Below, in pieces: positions 1-8,798 of a stretch of DNA of 64,000 nucleotides. Made by a program: the position numbers and the translations under genes. The notes beneath the pieces were generated by a model. The model was not told where the DNA came from, ran no database searches, and was given only the letters and a program-made list of their open reading frames with translations. Source of the DNA: Robertmurraya andreesenii (GTDB lineage: Bacteria > Bacillota > Bacilli > Bacillales > Cytobacillaceae); assembly GCF_030813005.1 (NCBI RefSeq), contig NZ_JAUSTU010000003.1:124001-188000 (forward strand), in the 5' to 3' direction. The first letter of the stretch is position 1; the number at the start of each line of letters is the position of its first letter.

Positions 1-408
1 CATTTCACTCCATCGTGAATTCTTCCGGGAAGAGCCCATCGGTACGCGCGTCATGCTCTCCACTCCACCGGCAATGACAATATCCATATCCCCACTCAAG
101 ATAGCCTGTGCAGCAAAATGCACAGCTTGTTGCCCCGAGCCGCATTGACGATCAATTGTAGTACCTGGCACCTCGATCGGAAAGCCAGCCATCAGTGCAG
201 CCGTCCTTGCAATATTGAGACTTTGCTCTTCGACCTGAGCAACACAGCCCAGAATAACATCTTCCACTTGCCCAGGAGAAATTCCAGCTCTAGCAACTAC
301 TTCCTTAAGAACCTTTGCTGCTAGCTCATCTGGACGTTCATTACTAAGTAAGCCCTTTCTTTTTCCTACTGGGGTTCTAACTGCTTCTACAATGACGACT
401 TCTCTCAA
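1..408 (-). CDS. Acetyl-CoA acyltransferase (thiolase), 5' part only
   Basis: Reading leftwards from a TTG at 408 preceded by a GGAGGAG ribosome site, the frame stays open for 136 codons to the window edge. The start reads MREVVIVEAVRTPVGKRKG, the usual opening of thiolases. The segment IDRQCGSGQQAV carries the nucleophilic cysteine near residue 88, and IAGGVESMTRVPM follows. Thiolases cleave 3-ketoacyl-CoA with CoA (fatty-acid breakdown) or condense two acetyl-CoA; the cut-off gene does not tell which. The C-terminal acid/base residues lie outside the window. A second, complete thiolase of the same superfamily is at 39871-41058. Confidence 0.9.
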   Translation of the reverse strand, partial: MREVVIVEAVRTPVGKRKGLLSNERPDELAAKVLKEVVARAGISPGQVEDVILGCVAQVEEQSLNIARTAALMAGFPIEVPGTTIDRQCGSGQQAVHFAAQAILSGDMDIVIAGGVESMTRVPMGSSRKNSRWSEM

Positions 409-595
409 AATACTCTCCTCCTACCAATTGAATTCAACAGCTACATCTATTATAACATGTATATTATAAATTTTCTGTAAATTTACTTCAGGGTAGAAAT
501 ATGATTCCGAATAAGTACTTTTCTCCTAAATATAGTATATTTTCTGATAATTTTATGATAAAATAGCCGCAGATCGTTGTAAAGGATTGAAAGCT

Positions 596-2113
596 TTGAA
601 AATTTTTGTCAATAAATATTTAGAACTAAAATCTAAAATCATTGTATTTTATAACAATAGCAAAGCCATTGATGACAACGAGTTTCAAAAGCATAATAAT
701 GAGCAGCTTTTGAAAAGAATTAACCTCGTTTCGATTACTTTAATCTTCATCTACATCTATTATATTATTGCGGATGTTATACTTCTTCGCGATATTCATG
801 ATTCTTCTTTCCGCTTAAACCTAATCGTGATCCATTTTGTCAGCTTTCTTTTCTCTTTAATTTATTATTTCATTTATCAAAATGTAAAAAAAAGCAAGAC
901 ATTCATAGAATCGAAGAGTGCTACCTTTCTCATAAACTTTTATATCATCATCTATGCGATGTTAGGTGTAACAAGTTCATTAAATAATCAAAAGTTAACG
1001 GGGAATATTGATGTATATACAACGATAATTATTGGAATTGCAGTCTTATTGCATATTAAACCACTGCATCTATTCGTGATTTATCTACTAACTTATCTTA
1101 GCTTCCACATCGGTCTATCCTTTATTTTGGAAGATGAGCTAATAAAGATCACAAAGCAAACAAATGCGACTACAACTGTACTCGTCGCCTACTTAATTTC
1201 CTTTGCATTTTACACGTTTCGCAGAAATGCTTTTTATAATAAGGTTAAGTTAAGAGAGCAAGAGAAGAACTTTAAGAAGCTGTTTGATATTAACCCATTC
1301 CCTCTTCTCCTAACAAGCGCTGTTGACGGAAGGATTGTCGAGGTGAATGAAAAAGCGCTCGAGTTTTATGGGGTAGCAAGGGAGGACGTACATAAATATA
1401 CAGCTATCGATTTCTATAAAAATGATAAAGAAAGAATTCCACTGATTGAGGAGTTAAATCGCAATGGATATAAGAAAAATCACATTATTGAACAGAAAGT
1501 AGCAAGCGGAAAACTTATATGGGTTATCCTAAACTATCAACTAATCGACTATCGCAATGAAAAGTGCATTCTCACTGGAGTTACGGATATATCCGAATTG
1601 AAAAAATTTGAAGCCGAACTTATACAGCATGCTTCAACAGATATTTTAACAGGAATTAATAATCGACGAAGTGGGATTATTCAGCTAAAGGAATTACATC
1701 AGAAGGCTAAGGAAGACCATTTTCCTTTCACCCTTTGCTTCGTGGATGTCAATAATTTGAAGATGGTCAATGATCAATATGGACATGCCGAAGGAGATTT
1801 TTTAATCAAAAGGACCTGTCAGGTGATCAAGGAGCATATCGAAGAACAGGATATCTTTTTCCGCTATGGTGGTGACGAGTTCATCGTCGTTTTCCCGCAC
1901 AAGCCATTAGAGGAAACTGAGAGGCTTTGGGAGGAAATTACCTCCGTGCTTACATCCAATCATCCGTTGAATGTAAAACCATACCCGATTTCTATCAGTT
2001 ATGGCTTGTTCTATTACGAACCAGGCCAAGACCTGTCTATTGAAGACATGATCCACCAAGCGGATGAGGAAATGTATCGCCGGAAATTATTACTGAAAAA
2101 AATATATTCGTAA
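596..2113 (+). CDS. Membrane-bound PAS-GGDEF diguanylate cyclase
   Basis: About 505 residues. The N-terminal 200 residues hold five or six hydrophobic segments, so the protein sits in the membrane. A PAS domain follows (about 225-335, starting near NFKKLFDINPFPLLL), then a GGDEF domain (about 345-505) with an intact RYGGDEF catalytic loop, so synthesis of cyclic-di-GMP from GTP is expected. The product-inhibition I-site, RxxD five residues before GGDEF, reads EEQD, so feedback inhibition is probably lost. No EAL or HD-GYP domain is seen. The TTG at 596 is chosen over the TTG at 587 because AAAGGA at 581-586 abuts the earlier one. It is monocistronic, followed directly by a terminator. Confidence 0.88.
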   Translation: MKIFVNKYLELKSKIIVFYNNSKAIDDNEFQKHNNEQLLKRINLVSITLIFIYIYYIIADVILLRDIHDSSFRLNLIVIHFVSFLFSLIYYFIYQNVKKSKTFIESKSATFLINFYIIIYAMLGVTSSLNNQKLTGNIDVYTTIIIGIAVLLHIKPLHLFVIYLLTYLSFHIGLSFILEDELIKITKQTNATTTVLVAYLISFAFYTFRRNAFYNKVKLREQEKNFKKLFDINPFPLLLTSAVDGRIVEVNEKALEFYGVAREDVHKYTAIDFYKNDKERIPLIEELNRNGYKKNHIIEQKVASGKLIWVILNYQLIDYRNEKCILTGVTDISELKKFEAELIQHASTDILTGINNRRSGIIQLKELHQKAKEDHFPFTLCFVDVNNLKMVNDQYGHAEGDFLIKRTCQVIKEHIEEQDIFFRYGGDEFIVVFPHKPLEETERLWEEITSVLTSNHPLNVKPYPISISYGLFYYEPGQDLSIEDMIHQADEEMYRRKLLLKKIYS

Positions 2114-2117
2114 AAAC

Positions 2118-2149
2118 AAAAAAGGATTTCATATGTGAAGTCCTTTTTT
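2118..2149 (+). terminator. Intrinsic terminator of the GGDEF gene
   Basis: Five bases after the stop codon, a 13-bp stem (AAAAAGGATTTCA with its complement, one G-T pair) with a TATG loop ends in a run of six T. Confidence 0.85.
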
Positions 2150-2177
2150 CATGTGACGATATTTTAAGAATGGAGCC

Positions 2178-2426
2178 TTAACTAATATCCTGCTCTTGTT
2201 CTTCGAGTTGAAGGAATTGTTTTTTGTCATCAAAGATGGTTAATTCAGTTCTCTTTAATAAATATTGGAGATGCTGAATCGGCATGGAACCATATCCTTT
2301 TCCATCCTCGAGAATGAATTGAACCGTGCTCCCACTCAGTCTTGTGATCGTCATCGTTTCCGCAGAATTATAGTAACCCTTAATTGCGTTTGTAATTTGA
2401 TATTTCGTTCCAACCTTAACTGACAT
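2178..2426 (-). CDS. Small conserved-looking protein of unknown function (82 aa)
   Basis: Open frame of 82 residues with a good ribosome site (AAAGGAG, 7 nt before ATG). It begins MSVKVGTKYQI; the first half is rich in Thr, Ser and Gly and looks like short beta strands, and the end is acidic (LEEQEQD). No signal peptide or membrane segment is visible. I do not recognise the family. It lies about 86 bp downstream of desR on the same strand, so it could be transcribed with it, but I see no functional link. The good ribosome site and lack of an overlapping gene argue that it is real. Confidence 0.7.
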   Translation of the reverse strand: MSVKVGTKYQITNAIKGYYNSAETMTITRLSGSTVQFILEDGKGYGSMPIQHLQYLLKRTELTIFDDKKQFLQLEEQEQDIS

Positions 2427-2512
2427 GGCAGTACTCCTTTAACTTTTTTAGATCGTAGTATGCCATTTTTTTCTTCTTTGTATACATGATCATTTTACTT
2501 CTGACAGTGCCT

Positions 2513-3112
2513 CTATTTAAACCAGCCTTTTTCTTTAAAATGGGTGATCGCTTCAATTCGATTCGTGACACCAAGCTTATCTAATATCGTTGAAATATAG
2601 TTCCTGACTGTTCCGGTCTTGATGCTAAGTTCATCGGCTAATTCCTTCGTGTTTCGCCCATTTGCCACTAACTCCAAAACCTCTAGTTCTCGTTCTGTCA
2701 AAGGATTTTCTTCCGCGTACAAATCGTCCATCAGTTCAGGAGCATAAACTCTTCTGCCGTCCATGATATTGCGAATTGAGGTAGCGAGCTCTTCGCTAGG
2801 ACTATCCTTTAGCAAATATCCTCTTACCCCAGCCTTAAGGGCCCGTTGAAAATATCCCGTCCGAGAAAAAGTCGTCAGGATAATGATATAACAGCCCGTG
2901 TCTTTTAACTCCTCTGCTGCTTCAAGTCCACTTTTTTCAGGCATTTCAATATCCATGATACATACGTCTGGCTGAAGCTTGTGTACAAGGGCAATCGCTT
3001 CATCACCGTTCGTCGCTTTCCCAACCACCTCCATATCATCCTCTAAATTGAGCAAGGAACCCAATGCGCCTAACAACAATCTTTGATCCTCAGCAATCAC
3101 AATTCTAATCAA
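2513..3112 (-). CDS. desR: DesR, thermosensing response regulator
   Basis: NarL/LuxR-type regulator of 199 residues, the length of B. subtilis DesR, which it resembles along its whole length (LLGALGSLLNLEDDMEVVGK, then KEKGWFK at the end). The receiver domain (1-120) has the acidic pair ED, the phospho-acceptor aspartate in CIMDIEMP and the lysine in LLKDSP; the C-terminal LuxR helix-turn-helix reads NPLTERELEVLELVANGRNT. In B. subtilis phosphorylated DesR activates des on cold shock. TTG at 3112 is chosen because GGAGGG lies 8 nt upstream and it gives the family start MIRIVIAEDQ. It overlaps the end of desK by 8 bp, suggesting translational coupling. Confidence 0.96.
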   Translation of the reverse strand: MIRIVIAEDQRLLLGALGSLLNLEDDMEVVGKATNGDEAIALVHKLQPDVCIMDIEMPEKSGLEAAEELKDTGCYIIILTTFSRTGYFQRALKAGVRGYLLKDSPSEELATSIRNIMDGRRVYAPELMDDLYAEENPLTERELEVLELVANGRNTKELADELSIKTGTVRNYISTILDKLGVTNRIEAITHFKEKGWFK

Positions 3113-4241
3113 CTCTACTTCCCTCCATTCTGCTGACTGCATTTGGCACCCTCATTTTGATACTTGTACCACCACTTGAGCATATGTCCAAGCTTCCATT
3201 TACAAATTCCAATCGCTCCATCATTCCAAGTATACCATTCCCTTTGCCTATGTCGGTGTCTTCCTTCAACCCAATGCCATTATCGCTTATTTCAATGGAA
3301 ATCTCATTCATCTTTTGTTCCACTCTAATTAGACATTTCGTTGCCTTGCTATGCTTCACAACATTTGTGACGGCTTCCTTTAAGCACATGCTCAAAATAT
3401 TTTCCAAAAATAACGAAACATTTGTTAAAGGAACCTCTTGTTCAAAGACTAGCTCTATTTCTGCAGCGTCTAATAGTTGACGAATATGATTCATCTCATC
3501 CTTCAAGCGAATACCTCTCATGGAGGATACCATTTTCCGTACCTCATTTAAGGCCGTTCTCGCTGTTTGCTGAACATCCTTTAATTCGTTTCGTGCCTGC
3601 TCTGGGTCCTTATGAATAAGCCTCCTTGCCAGGTCTGTTTTGAGGCCAATGAGAGAGAGCTTTTGTCCTAATGTATCATGAAGATCGCGAGCAATGCGTT
3701 GACGCTCCTCCTGTTTCACCAATTCCGCGATACGTTTATTCGCATCCTCAAGCTGTTCCTCAAGCTGCCCCTGCTTTTTCTTATTATAAAGATTAAAGGG
3801 GAGAAGGATGACGCTAATCCAAATAATCAACACAAATGGAATTTGCTCGATAAAAAGCGATTTTTGCATAACGAAATTATAGTTGATAGCAATAGTCGTT
3901 GCGACAAGGTGAATCACGTATAAGGTAATAAAAGCGATCCGATTCTTAATATTTCCGTTATAGTACGCAATGTAAAAGGCAAAGTAGACAAAATCAAACA
4001 AGACAGTCATGGTCATCGAGATGCTAATGAGAATCAAGGTCCAAACATAGACCGGCCATCTTTTTGAAATAAAAGCAAAACGGTAGGCGATAAAAAATAT
4101 CCCAGTCAAAATGATTCCGACCACAATTTCAATCGTGGAGGAGGACTGAAAAATAAAATAGAATGGCAGGATGCTGAACACAGTCCAAATATATGGGGAA
4201 ATCCCTTGAAATCTTTGGAACATGGCAGGTTTTTTTTTCAT
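3105..4241 (-). CDS. desK: DesK, membrane thermosensor histidine kinase
   Basis: 378 residues. Four or five transmembrane segments occupy about residues 15-150, followed by a coiled linker and the HisKA_3 box ERQRIARDLHDTLGQKLSL. The phospho-acceptor falls at His188, the same number as in B. subtilis DesK. The N box (CLKEAVTNVVKHS) and ATP-lid glycine motifs (DNGIG, GNGILGM) are intact. In the known system DesK senses bilayer thickness and fluidity and switches from DesR phosphatase to kinase when cooled. Gene order des-desK-desR is as in B. subtilis. The hydrophobic start SPYIWTVFSILPFYFI carries the region that acts as the thickness sensor in that protein. Confidence 0.96.
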   Translation of the reverse strand: MKKKPAMFQRFQGISPYIWTVFSILPFYFIFQSSSTIEIVVGIILTGIFFIAYRFAFISKRWPVYVWTLILISISMTMTVLFDFVYFAFYIAYYNGNIKNRIAFITLYVIHLVATTIAINYNFVMQKSLFIEQIPFVLIIWISVILLPFNLYNKKKQGQLEEQLEDANKRIAELVKQEERQRIARDLHDTLGQKLSLIGLKTDLARRLIHKDPEQARNELKDVQQTARTALNEVRKMVSSMRGIRLKDEMNHIRQLLDAAEIELVFEQEVPLTNVSLFLENILSMCLKEAVTNVVKHSKATKCLIRVEQKMNEISIEISDNGIGLKEDTDIGKGNGILGMMERLEFVNGSLDICSSGGTSIKMRVPNAVSRMEGSRVD

Positions 4242-4295
4242 TATAGAAACCTCATTCGCTTTTTTGCAATTTTAACACAAATGGAATAGGTAGCT

Positions 4296-4327
4296 AAAGA
4301 AAGAAGCCGTCCTCCAAAGAACGACTT
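4296..4327 (-). terminator. Terminator-like hairpin between des and desK
   Basis: On the minus strand AAGTCGT and ACGGCTT pair around a 10-nt loop and are followed by CTTCTTTCTTT. It sits between the des stop codon and desK, so it would let most des transcripts end before desKR. Confidence 0.6.
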
Positions 4328-4335
4328 GAATTCCA

Positions 4336-5379
4336 TTATGATCGAGCGTGTGATGTCCTTTTTTCATCCTTTTGGACCTTGGATAGAGCCCGCTTCTTTA
4401 ACTCCCGAAAGCCAATAAAGACCTTTTGTTCTTCGTCCCACAAGTGAAATTTCAGGGACTCGAGGCTTGTCGAAAGTGTAACAGTTGGTACGTTTTGCAA
4501 AGGTGGTGTGTTTTCATGTGCTTCCTCAAGCTTGTAATTCGGAATTCTTGGGCTTAAATGATGGACGTGGTGATAGCCAATATTTCCTGTTAGCCATTGA
4601 AGCAGCCTTGGCAGCTTGTAAAAGGAGCTTCCTTCCACAGCAGCACGTACATATTCCCAATGCTCATCCTCTTCAAAATAGGAATCCTCAAAGGTGTGCT
4701 GTACATAAAACAGCCAGATGCCAGCCGCACCAGAAATCATAAAGATCGTCCCTTGAATGATGAAAAAGGATTTCCATTCAAGAAGCATACTGAGAACAAC
4801 AATTAATAGAACGAGGATGCTATTGGTCAAATACGTATTCACTCGTTCCTTCTTCCTTGCACCCTTTCGATTAAACCGATTTTGGATCAAGAATTTGTAA
4901 ATCGGGCCAAGGACAAACATGACAAATGGATGACGGTAGAGGCGGTATTGAATTTTCGTAAGAGTAGATGCCTCTAGGTACTCATCCACGGTCAGCATCC
5001 ATATATCACCCGTTCCCCTCTTATCAAGGTTGGAGCTAGTAGCATGATGCACGGAATGATCATGCTGCCATTGCCTGTATGGGAATAAGGTGAGCACTCC
5101 TGTTATCGTCCCAAGTATGTCATTTGCCCGACGATTTCTAAAAAATGAGTAATGGCAGCAGTCATGAAAGATAATGAAAATTCGTACCAAAAAGCCTGCT
5201 GCAACGACACACAAAATGAATGTTAAGGCATAAGAAATTTTCAAGCTTTGATAGGCAAGAATCCAGAGTAGAAAAAATGGAACGAAAGTGTTTACCATTT
5301 GATAGATGCTTTTACGCATAGTAGCTTTTTCATAAGGTGCCATTTGTTTGCGAAGATTTTTTTCTTTTTCTTTTGACAT
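4336..5379 (-). CDS. des: Acyl-lipid delta-5 desaturase (Des)
   Basis: Membrane fatty-acid desaturase of 347 residues. The three histidine boxes binding the di-iron centre are present: HDCCH, HDHSVHH and HHVHH. Long stretches such as ATSSNLDKRGTGDIWMLTV and FYVQHTFEDSYF match B. subtilis Des, which puts a cis double bond at delta-5 of existing phospholipid acyl chains to restore fluidity in the cold. Four to six hydrophobic segments flank the boxes. The ATG at 5379 is chosen because GGGAAG lies 8 nt before it; the upstream ATG at 5397 has no ribosome site. It is the first gene of the des-desKR locus. Confidence 0.96.
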   Translation of the reverse strand: MSKEKEKNLRKQMAPYEKATMRKSIYQMVNTFVPFFLLWILAYQSLKISYALTFILCVVAAGFLVRIFIIFHDCCHYSFFRNRRANDILGTITGVLTLFPYRQWQHDHSVHHATSSNLDKRGTGDIWMLTVDEYLEASTLTKIQYRLYRHPFVMFVLGPIYKFLIQNRFNRKGARKKERVNTYLTNSILVLLIVVLSMLLEWKSFFIIQGTIFMISGAAGIWLFYVQHTFEDSYFEEDEHWEYVRAAVEGSSFYKLPRLLQWLTGNIGYHHVHHLSPRIPNYKLEEAHENTPPLQNVPTVTLSTSLESLKFHLWDEEQKVFIGFRELKKRALSKVQKDEKRTSHARS

Positions 5380-5480
5380 GCACTTGCTTCCCTTCATCTT
5401 TAATTTTGATTGTTATATTTTGGATGTTCGCTTTGAATGTTTATTTTTTCCTATCATATCAAAGAGTAAAAAATATGGTA

Positions 5481-5520
5481 GACATAGTTGTCATGTTCGA
5501 TATATGATAAATGTCATGTC
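5481..5520 (-). promoter_or_regulatory. Candidate DesR-binding region upstream of des
   Basis: The heptamer TGTCATG occurs twice, at 5489-5495 and 5512-5518, 23 bp apart (about two helical turns), with GACAT at 5481 and ATGTC at 5516-5520 forming an outer inverted repeat. A TATGAT -10-like box lies between it and des, with no recognisable -35, as expected of an activated promoter. Assignment to DesR is inference from position. Confidence 0.4.
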
Positions 5521-5535
5521 TAAGGCCCACTCATA

Positions 5536-5564
5536 CAAAAAGATCCCTCTATTTAGAGGGATCT
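5536..5564 (-). terminator. Terminator of the CoA-disulfide reductase gene
   Basis: Perfect 11-bp inverted repeat (AGATCCCTCTA / TAGAGGGATCT, 2-nt loop) followed on the minus strand by five T, 9 nt after the stop codon at 5573. Confidence 0.9.
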
Positions 5565-5572
5565 CAACACAT

Positions 5573-7225
5573 TTAATTATTTCCAAATACAGAAGAATAA
5601 GTCTTCCAGCCACCATCCACATTTTTAACCTTATAACCATGATTTCTTAAAATCCGGCTAGCAAGATAACCGCGTAAACCAACCTGACAGCTAACATAAA
5701 TCGTCTCATTCTGTGGAATTTCATCTAAACGATCGCGAAGCTCATCTAATGGGATATTGATCGAGCCTTTTATATACCCATTTTCTCTTTCAATTGGTTG
5801 TCGAACATCAATTAAAATCCCACCATTTGCGACGATTTCGTCTACCTCATGCCACTGAATCTGCTCAAGCTCTCCATCAAGTATGTTGCTTGCCACATAG
5901 CCTGCCATGTTGACAGGGTCCTTTGCTGAGGAGTAAGGCGGCGCATAGGATAGCTCAAGATTCGTCAAATCGAGTGCAGTTAAGCCTCCCTTCATCGCTG
6001 TCGCAATCACATCCATTCTTTTATCGACGCCGTCCGCTCCAACAGCCTGTGCTCCAAAAATTTTTCCAGATTCCGGATCGAAGAGTAATTTTAAAGAAAT
6101 CTGACAGGCTCCAGGATAGTAACCGGCATGGGAGGCTGGATGAAGATGCACGGCTTCATAAGGTACTCCTAATCGCTTTAAGGTTTTCTCATTGTTACCA
6201 GTTGAGGCAACGGTTAAATCAAATACCTTGGCAATCGAGGTCCCAAGAGTTCCTTGGTATTTTTCCTTTTTCCCCATCATATTGTTTGCTGCAATACGAC
6301 CTTGTCGATTAGCTGGGCCTGCTAATGGGATCATCGCTTTCATACCGCTTATATAATCCACCACTTCAACTGCGTCACCAACAGCATAGATGTCTTCATT
6401 TGAGGTTTGTAGGAATTCATTGACGATGATTCCGCCACGTTCACCCAACTCAAGCCCCGCATCTCTGGCTAGCTCATTTTCTGGTCGTACACCGATTGAC
6501 AAAATCGTCATATCGGTTTCAAGCTCCATTCCGTCTGCAAGAATGACCTTTTTGCCTTCGTCAGCAAAGGCCTGAACCCCATTTTCAAGGATGAGCCTAA
6601 CACCCTTTTCCTTCAAGTGCTTGTGTAAAATCGCAGCCATTTCGTAATCAATGGGAGCCATAATCTGATTACCCATTTCCACAATTGTTACTTCGATTCC
6701 CCGTTCAACCAGGTTCTCAGCCATTTCAATGCCGATAAAGCCCCCGCCGATCACAACTGCTTTTGAAGGCTTCTCATCATCGACAAAGCCCTTTATCCGA
6801 TCGGTATCAGGAATATTTCTTAATGTAAATAATGTTTTATTTTCTGAAAGACCTGGAATGGGTGGCACAATAGGCCTGGCACCTGGTGAAAGCAAGAGCT
6901 TATCATAGGATTCCTGATAGATTTCCCCTGTTTGTAGATCTTTTATTTCGATCGTCTTCTGCTCTGGATAAATTCGAACAGCCTCGCTTAGATTCCGAAT
7001 ATCCAAATTAAAGCGCTTCGACATGCCTTCAACCGTTTGCACTAGGAGCTTATTTCTTTCCTTAATCGTTTCCCCGATATAGTAAGGAAGGCCGCAGTTG
7101 GCAAAGGAAATGTATTCTCCTCTTTCAACTAAAACGATCTCCGTATCCTCACTTATTCTTCTTAGTCTCGCCGCAGCTGTTGCTCCGCCGGCCACGCCAC
7201 CAACGATGATTACTCTTTTCCCCAT
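5573..7225 (-). CDS. cdr: CoA-disulfide reductase with C-terminal rhodanese domain
   Basis: 550 residues in two parts. Residues 1-445 form a pyridine-nucleotide-disulfide reductase (GGVAGGATAAARLRR FAD site; a second GGGFIGIEMAE nucleotide site; single redox cysteine in SFANCGLPYY, Cys44). Residues 450-550 are a rhodanese domain with the active cysteine in VSCQVGLRGY. Known relatives (CoADR-RHD, NPSR types) reduce CoA disulfide or CoA/persulfide species with NAD(P)H. The gene is monocistronic: terminator just downstream, operator-like palindrome at 7307-7326 upstream. That operator matches one before the rhodanese pair at 16.3-17.0 kb, so a role in persulfide detoxification or low-molecular-weight thiol balance is likely. 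Confidence 0.93.
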   Translation of the reverse strand: MGKRVIIVGGVAGGATAAARLRRISEDTEIVLVERGEYISFANCGLPYYIGETIKERNKLLVQTVEGMSKRFNLDIRNLSEAVRIYPEQKTIEIKDLQTGEIYQESYDKLLLSPGARPIVPPIPGLSENKTLFTLRNIPDTDRIKGFVDDEKPSKAVVIGGGFIGIEMAENLVERGIEVTIVEMGNQIMAPIDYEMAAILHKHLKEKGVRLILENGVQAFADEGKKVILADGMELETDMTILSIGVRPENELARDAGLELGERGGIIVNEFLQTSNEDIYAVGDAVEVVDYISGMKAMIPLAGPANRQGRIAANNMMGKKEKYQGTLGTSIAKVFDLTVASTGNNEKTLKRLGVPYEAVHLHPASHAGYYPGACQISLKLLFDPESGKIFGAQAVGADGVDKRMDVIATAMKGGLTALDLTNLELSYAPPYSSAKDPVNMAGYVASNILDGELEQIQWHEVDEIVANGGILIDVRQPIERENGYIKGSINIPLDELRDRLDEIPQNETIYVSCQVGLRGYLASRILRNHGYKVKNVDGGWKTYSSVFGNN

Positions 7226-7306
7226 GATGATCCCTCCAAAATTAGAAATTCACTCTATTTTCATCATACCCAGCAAGGTATAAGTCCTCGCAAAAAAATA
7301 TGTTTC

Positions 7307-7326
7307 ATATACCCTTATAGGTATAT
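7307..7326 (-). promoter_or_regulatory. CsoR/CstR-like operator upstream of cdr
   Basis: ATATACC-N6-GGTATAT, a perfect 7+7 inverted repeat, 81 bp upstream of cdr. Aligned with the site at 16997-17014 it would sit in a 17-bp spacer between weak AATACA and TATGAA boxes. Pattern and target gene suggest a persulfide-sensing CsoR-family repressor; none is encoded in the window. Confidence 0.6.
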
Positions 7327-7338
7327 TGTATTCCAAAA

Positions 7339-7372
7339 ATAAAAAAAGTCAACAGATGATATCTGCCGACTT
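7339..7372 (-). terminator. Terminator of the small alarmone synthetase gene
   Basis: Minus-strand 12-bp stem (AAGTCGGCAGAT with ATCTGTTGACTT, two G-U pairs, 3-nt loop) followed by seven T; the stem begins inside the stop codon. Confidence 0.85.
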
Positions 7373-8099
7373 AACTACTTTTTGTCAGAGACTCTAGCAG
7401 CAAGGATGGTAGTTTAAAAGTATCCTTGTCAATATTGATGAGAAATTCCTCAGAGTCTTCATTTGCATTCAATATTTTGATTTCCTTCATTTCTTGATGG
7501 AGCCTTTCCATTTTTCGATCCAGCTCCGCTGCTGTTGTTGCAGCTTCCTTTAATTCGTTCGTAACCTTTTCTGGAACCACTTTATTATATTTGTAAAAAA
7601 TCTTATGCTCAAGGCTAGCCCAGAAATCCATTGCGATTGTTCTAATCTGGATTTCAACGGGAATATGCACTTCACGATCAGACATATATATAGGAATTTC
7701 CACGATTAGATGTAGACTTTGATATCCATTTGGCTTAGGGTTTTGAATATAGTCTTTTGTAGTAATTAATTTGACATCCTTTTGCTTCACAAGCATGTCA
7801 CTGATCTTATAGATATCTGAAATAAATGAGCATGTGATTCGTATTCCCGAAATATCCTTAAGGTTTTCGCGAATGGACGATAAGGATAATTCATGGCCCT
7901 TTCGGATCATTTTCTTTAGAATACTTTCCGGTGATTTTACTCTTGATGTGACATGCTCAATGGGATTATAGTCGTGAATATGGAGAAATTCTTCCTTCAG
8001 AATATTAATCTTCGTGTTCATCTCATCGAGCGCAAACTTATACGCCATCATGAACCTTGTTAGTTCAACTTTTAGTTCCCTTAAATCCTGTAAATCCAT
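7371..8099 (-). CDS. ywaC: Small alarmone synthetase YwaC/SasA (RelP type)
   Basis: 242 residues, consisting of a RelA/SpoT synthetase domain without hydrolase or C-terminal regulatory parts. Conserved stretches HNPIEH-like (YNPIEHVTSRVKS), DISGIRITCSFISDIY, NPKPNGYQSLHLIVE and EIQIRTIAMDFWASLEHK match YwaC rather than YjbM of B. subtilis. It makes (p)ppGpp from ATP and GTP/GDP. In B. subtilis ywaC belongs to the cell-wall stress response. Here it lies 4 bp after a TetR-family gene and probably forms a two-gene operon with it, a context that differs from the SigM/SigW control known in B. subtilis. Confidence 0.92.
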   Translation of the reverse strand: MDLQDLRELKVELTRFMMAYKFALDEMNTKINILKEEFLHIHDYNPIEHVTSRVKSPESILKKMIRKGHELSLSSIRENLKDISGIRITCSFISDIYKISDMLVKQKDVKLITTKDYIQNPKPNGYQSLHLIVEIPIYMSDREVHIPVEIQIRTIAMDFWASLEHKIFYKYNKVVPEKVTNELKEAATTAAELDRKMERLHQEMKEIKILNANEDSEEFLINIDKDTFKLPSLLLESLTKSS

Positions 8100-8103
8100 T
8101 CGG

Positions 8104-8754
8104 TCACTCTTCTCTCTTCAAATTTTTAAGCTGGATCATTTTCTCTGGTGGGAAGACAAGGCGACAAATTATCTTAGCTATTTGGTCATAATCAGGATTG
8201 CTTCCGCTTTCATTTTGGATTTCCGGTATTTTTTCAACGAGGGCTATAATCGACCACGATAACGTTTCTAAACTTAAGTCCTCCCAAGCAAACCCATTTT
8301 CTTTTACCTGCTCCAGGCCCTTGAGAATTTGCATATATATTTTTCGCTTTGCTTCAAATAATACCTCGGCCAATTCCTCATCACGATGGAGCAATTCCGG
8401 TAGGACTCTATACAGGCCCAGCTTGTCTAACCGTTCAAAATGGGCTTTCAATAAAATCGCTAAAGAAGATTCCGGATCGACATTGAGCCAATTCGGCTCC
8501 GGAGGCATCATACTTTCTAATTTATCCTTTAGGAGAGACAACAGCAGCTGACGTTTATCCGAAAAATACCGGTAAAAGGTCCCTGTCGCTACCCCAGCAT
8601 GGGAGGCTATTTCCTTGGCTGTGGTGTTCTCGTATCCCTTTTCGGCAAACAAGATATTGCCACTCTTTAACAGGGCTTGTCTTTTTTCCAAAGCACGAGC
8701 TTGCTTCGGTATTGTTGGGAAATACCCAGTTTGTATTTCATTGTTTTCTGACAT
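8104..8754 (-). CDS. TetR/AcrR-family transcriptional regulator
   Basis: 216 residues. The N-terminal helix-turn-helix reads FAEKGYENTTAKEIASHAGVATGTFYRYF-type, with the recognition helix in GVATGTFYRYFSDK. The C-terminal ligand domain has no motif I recognise. ATG at 8754 is preceded by GAGGTGG at 6 nt; an upstream in-frame start at 8790 has no ribosome site. It is the first gene of a likely operon with ywaC, so its ligand may control (p)ppGpp synthesis. Two TGAAC-N4-GTTCA-like palindromes and a perfect 8+8 palindrome lie upstream and are candidate autoregulatory sites. Confidence 0.88.
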   Translation of the reverse strand: MSENNEIQTGYFPTIPKQARALEKRQALLKSGNILFAEKGYENTTAKEIASHAGVATGTFYRYFSDKRQLLLSLLKDKLESMMPPEPNWLNVDPESSLAILLKAHFERLDKLGLYRVLPELLHRDEELAEVLFEAKRKIYMQILKGLEQVKENGFAWEDLSLETLSWSIIALVEKIPEIQNESGSNPDYDQIAKIICRLVFPPEKMIQLKNLKREE

Positions 8755-8798
8755 TGCCGCCACCTCAGCTTTTATTATACCATAGCCCAATGAAAAGA

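Noticed and set aside
428..437. TTGAATTCAA palindrome before the thiolase start as a FadR box
   Set aside because: Only 10 bp, lacks the full TGAATGA-type arms and lies right at the ribosome site.
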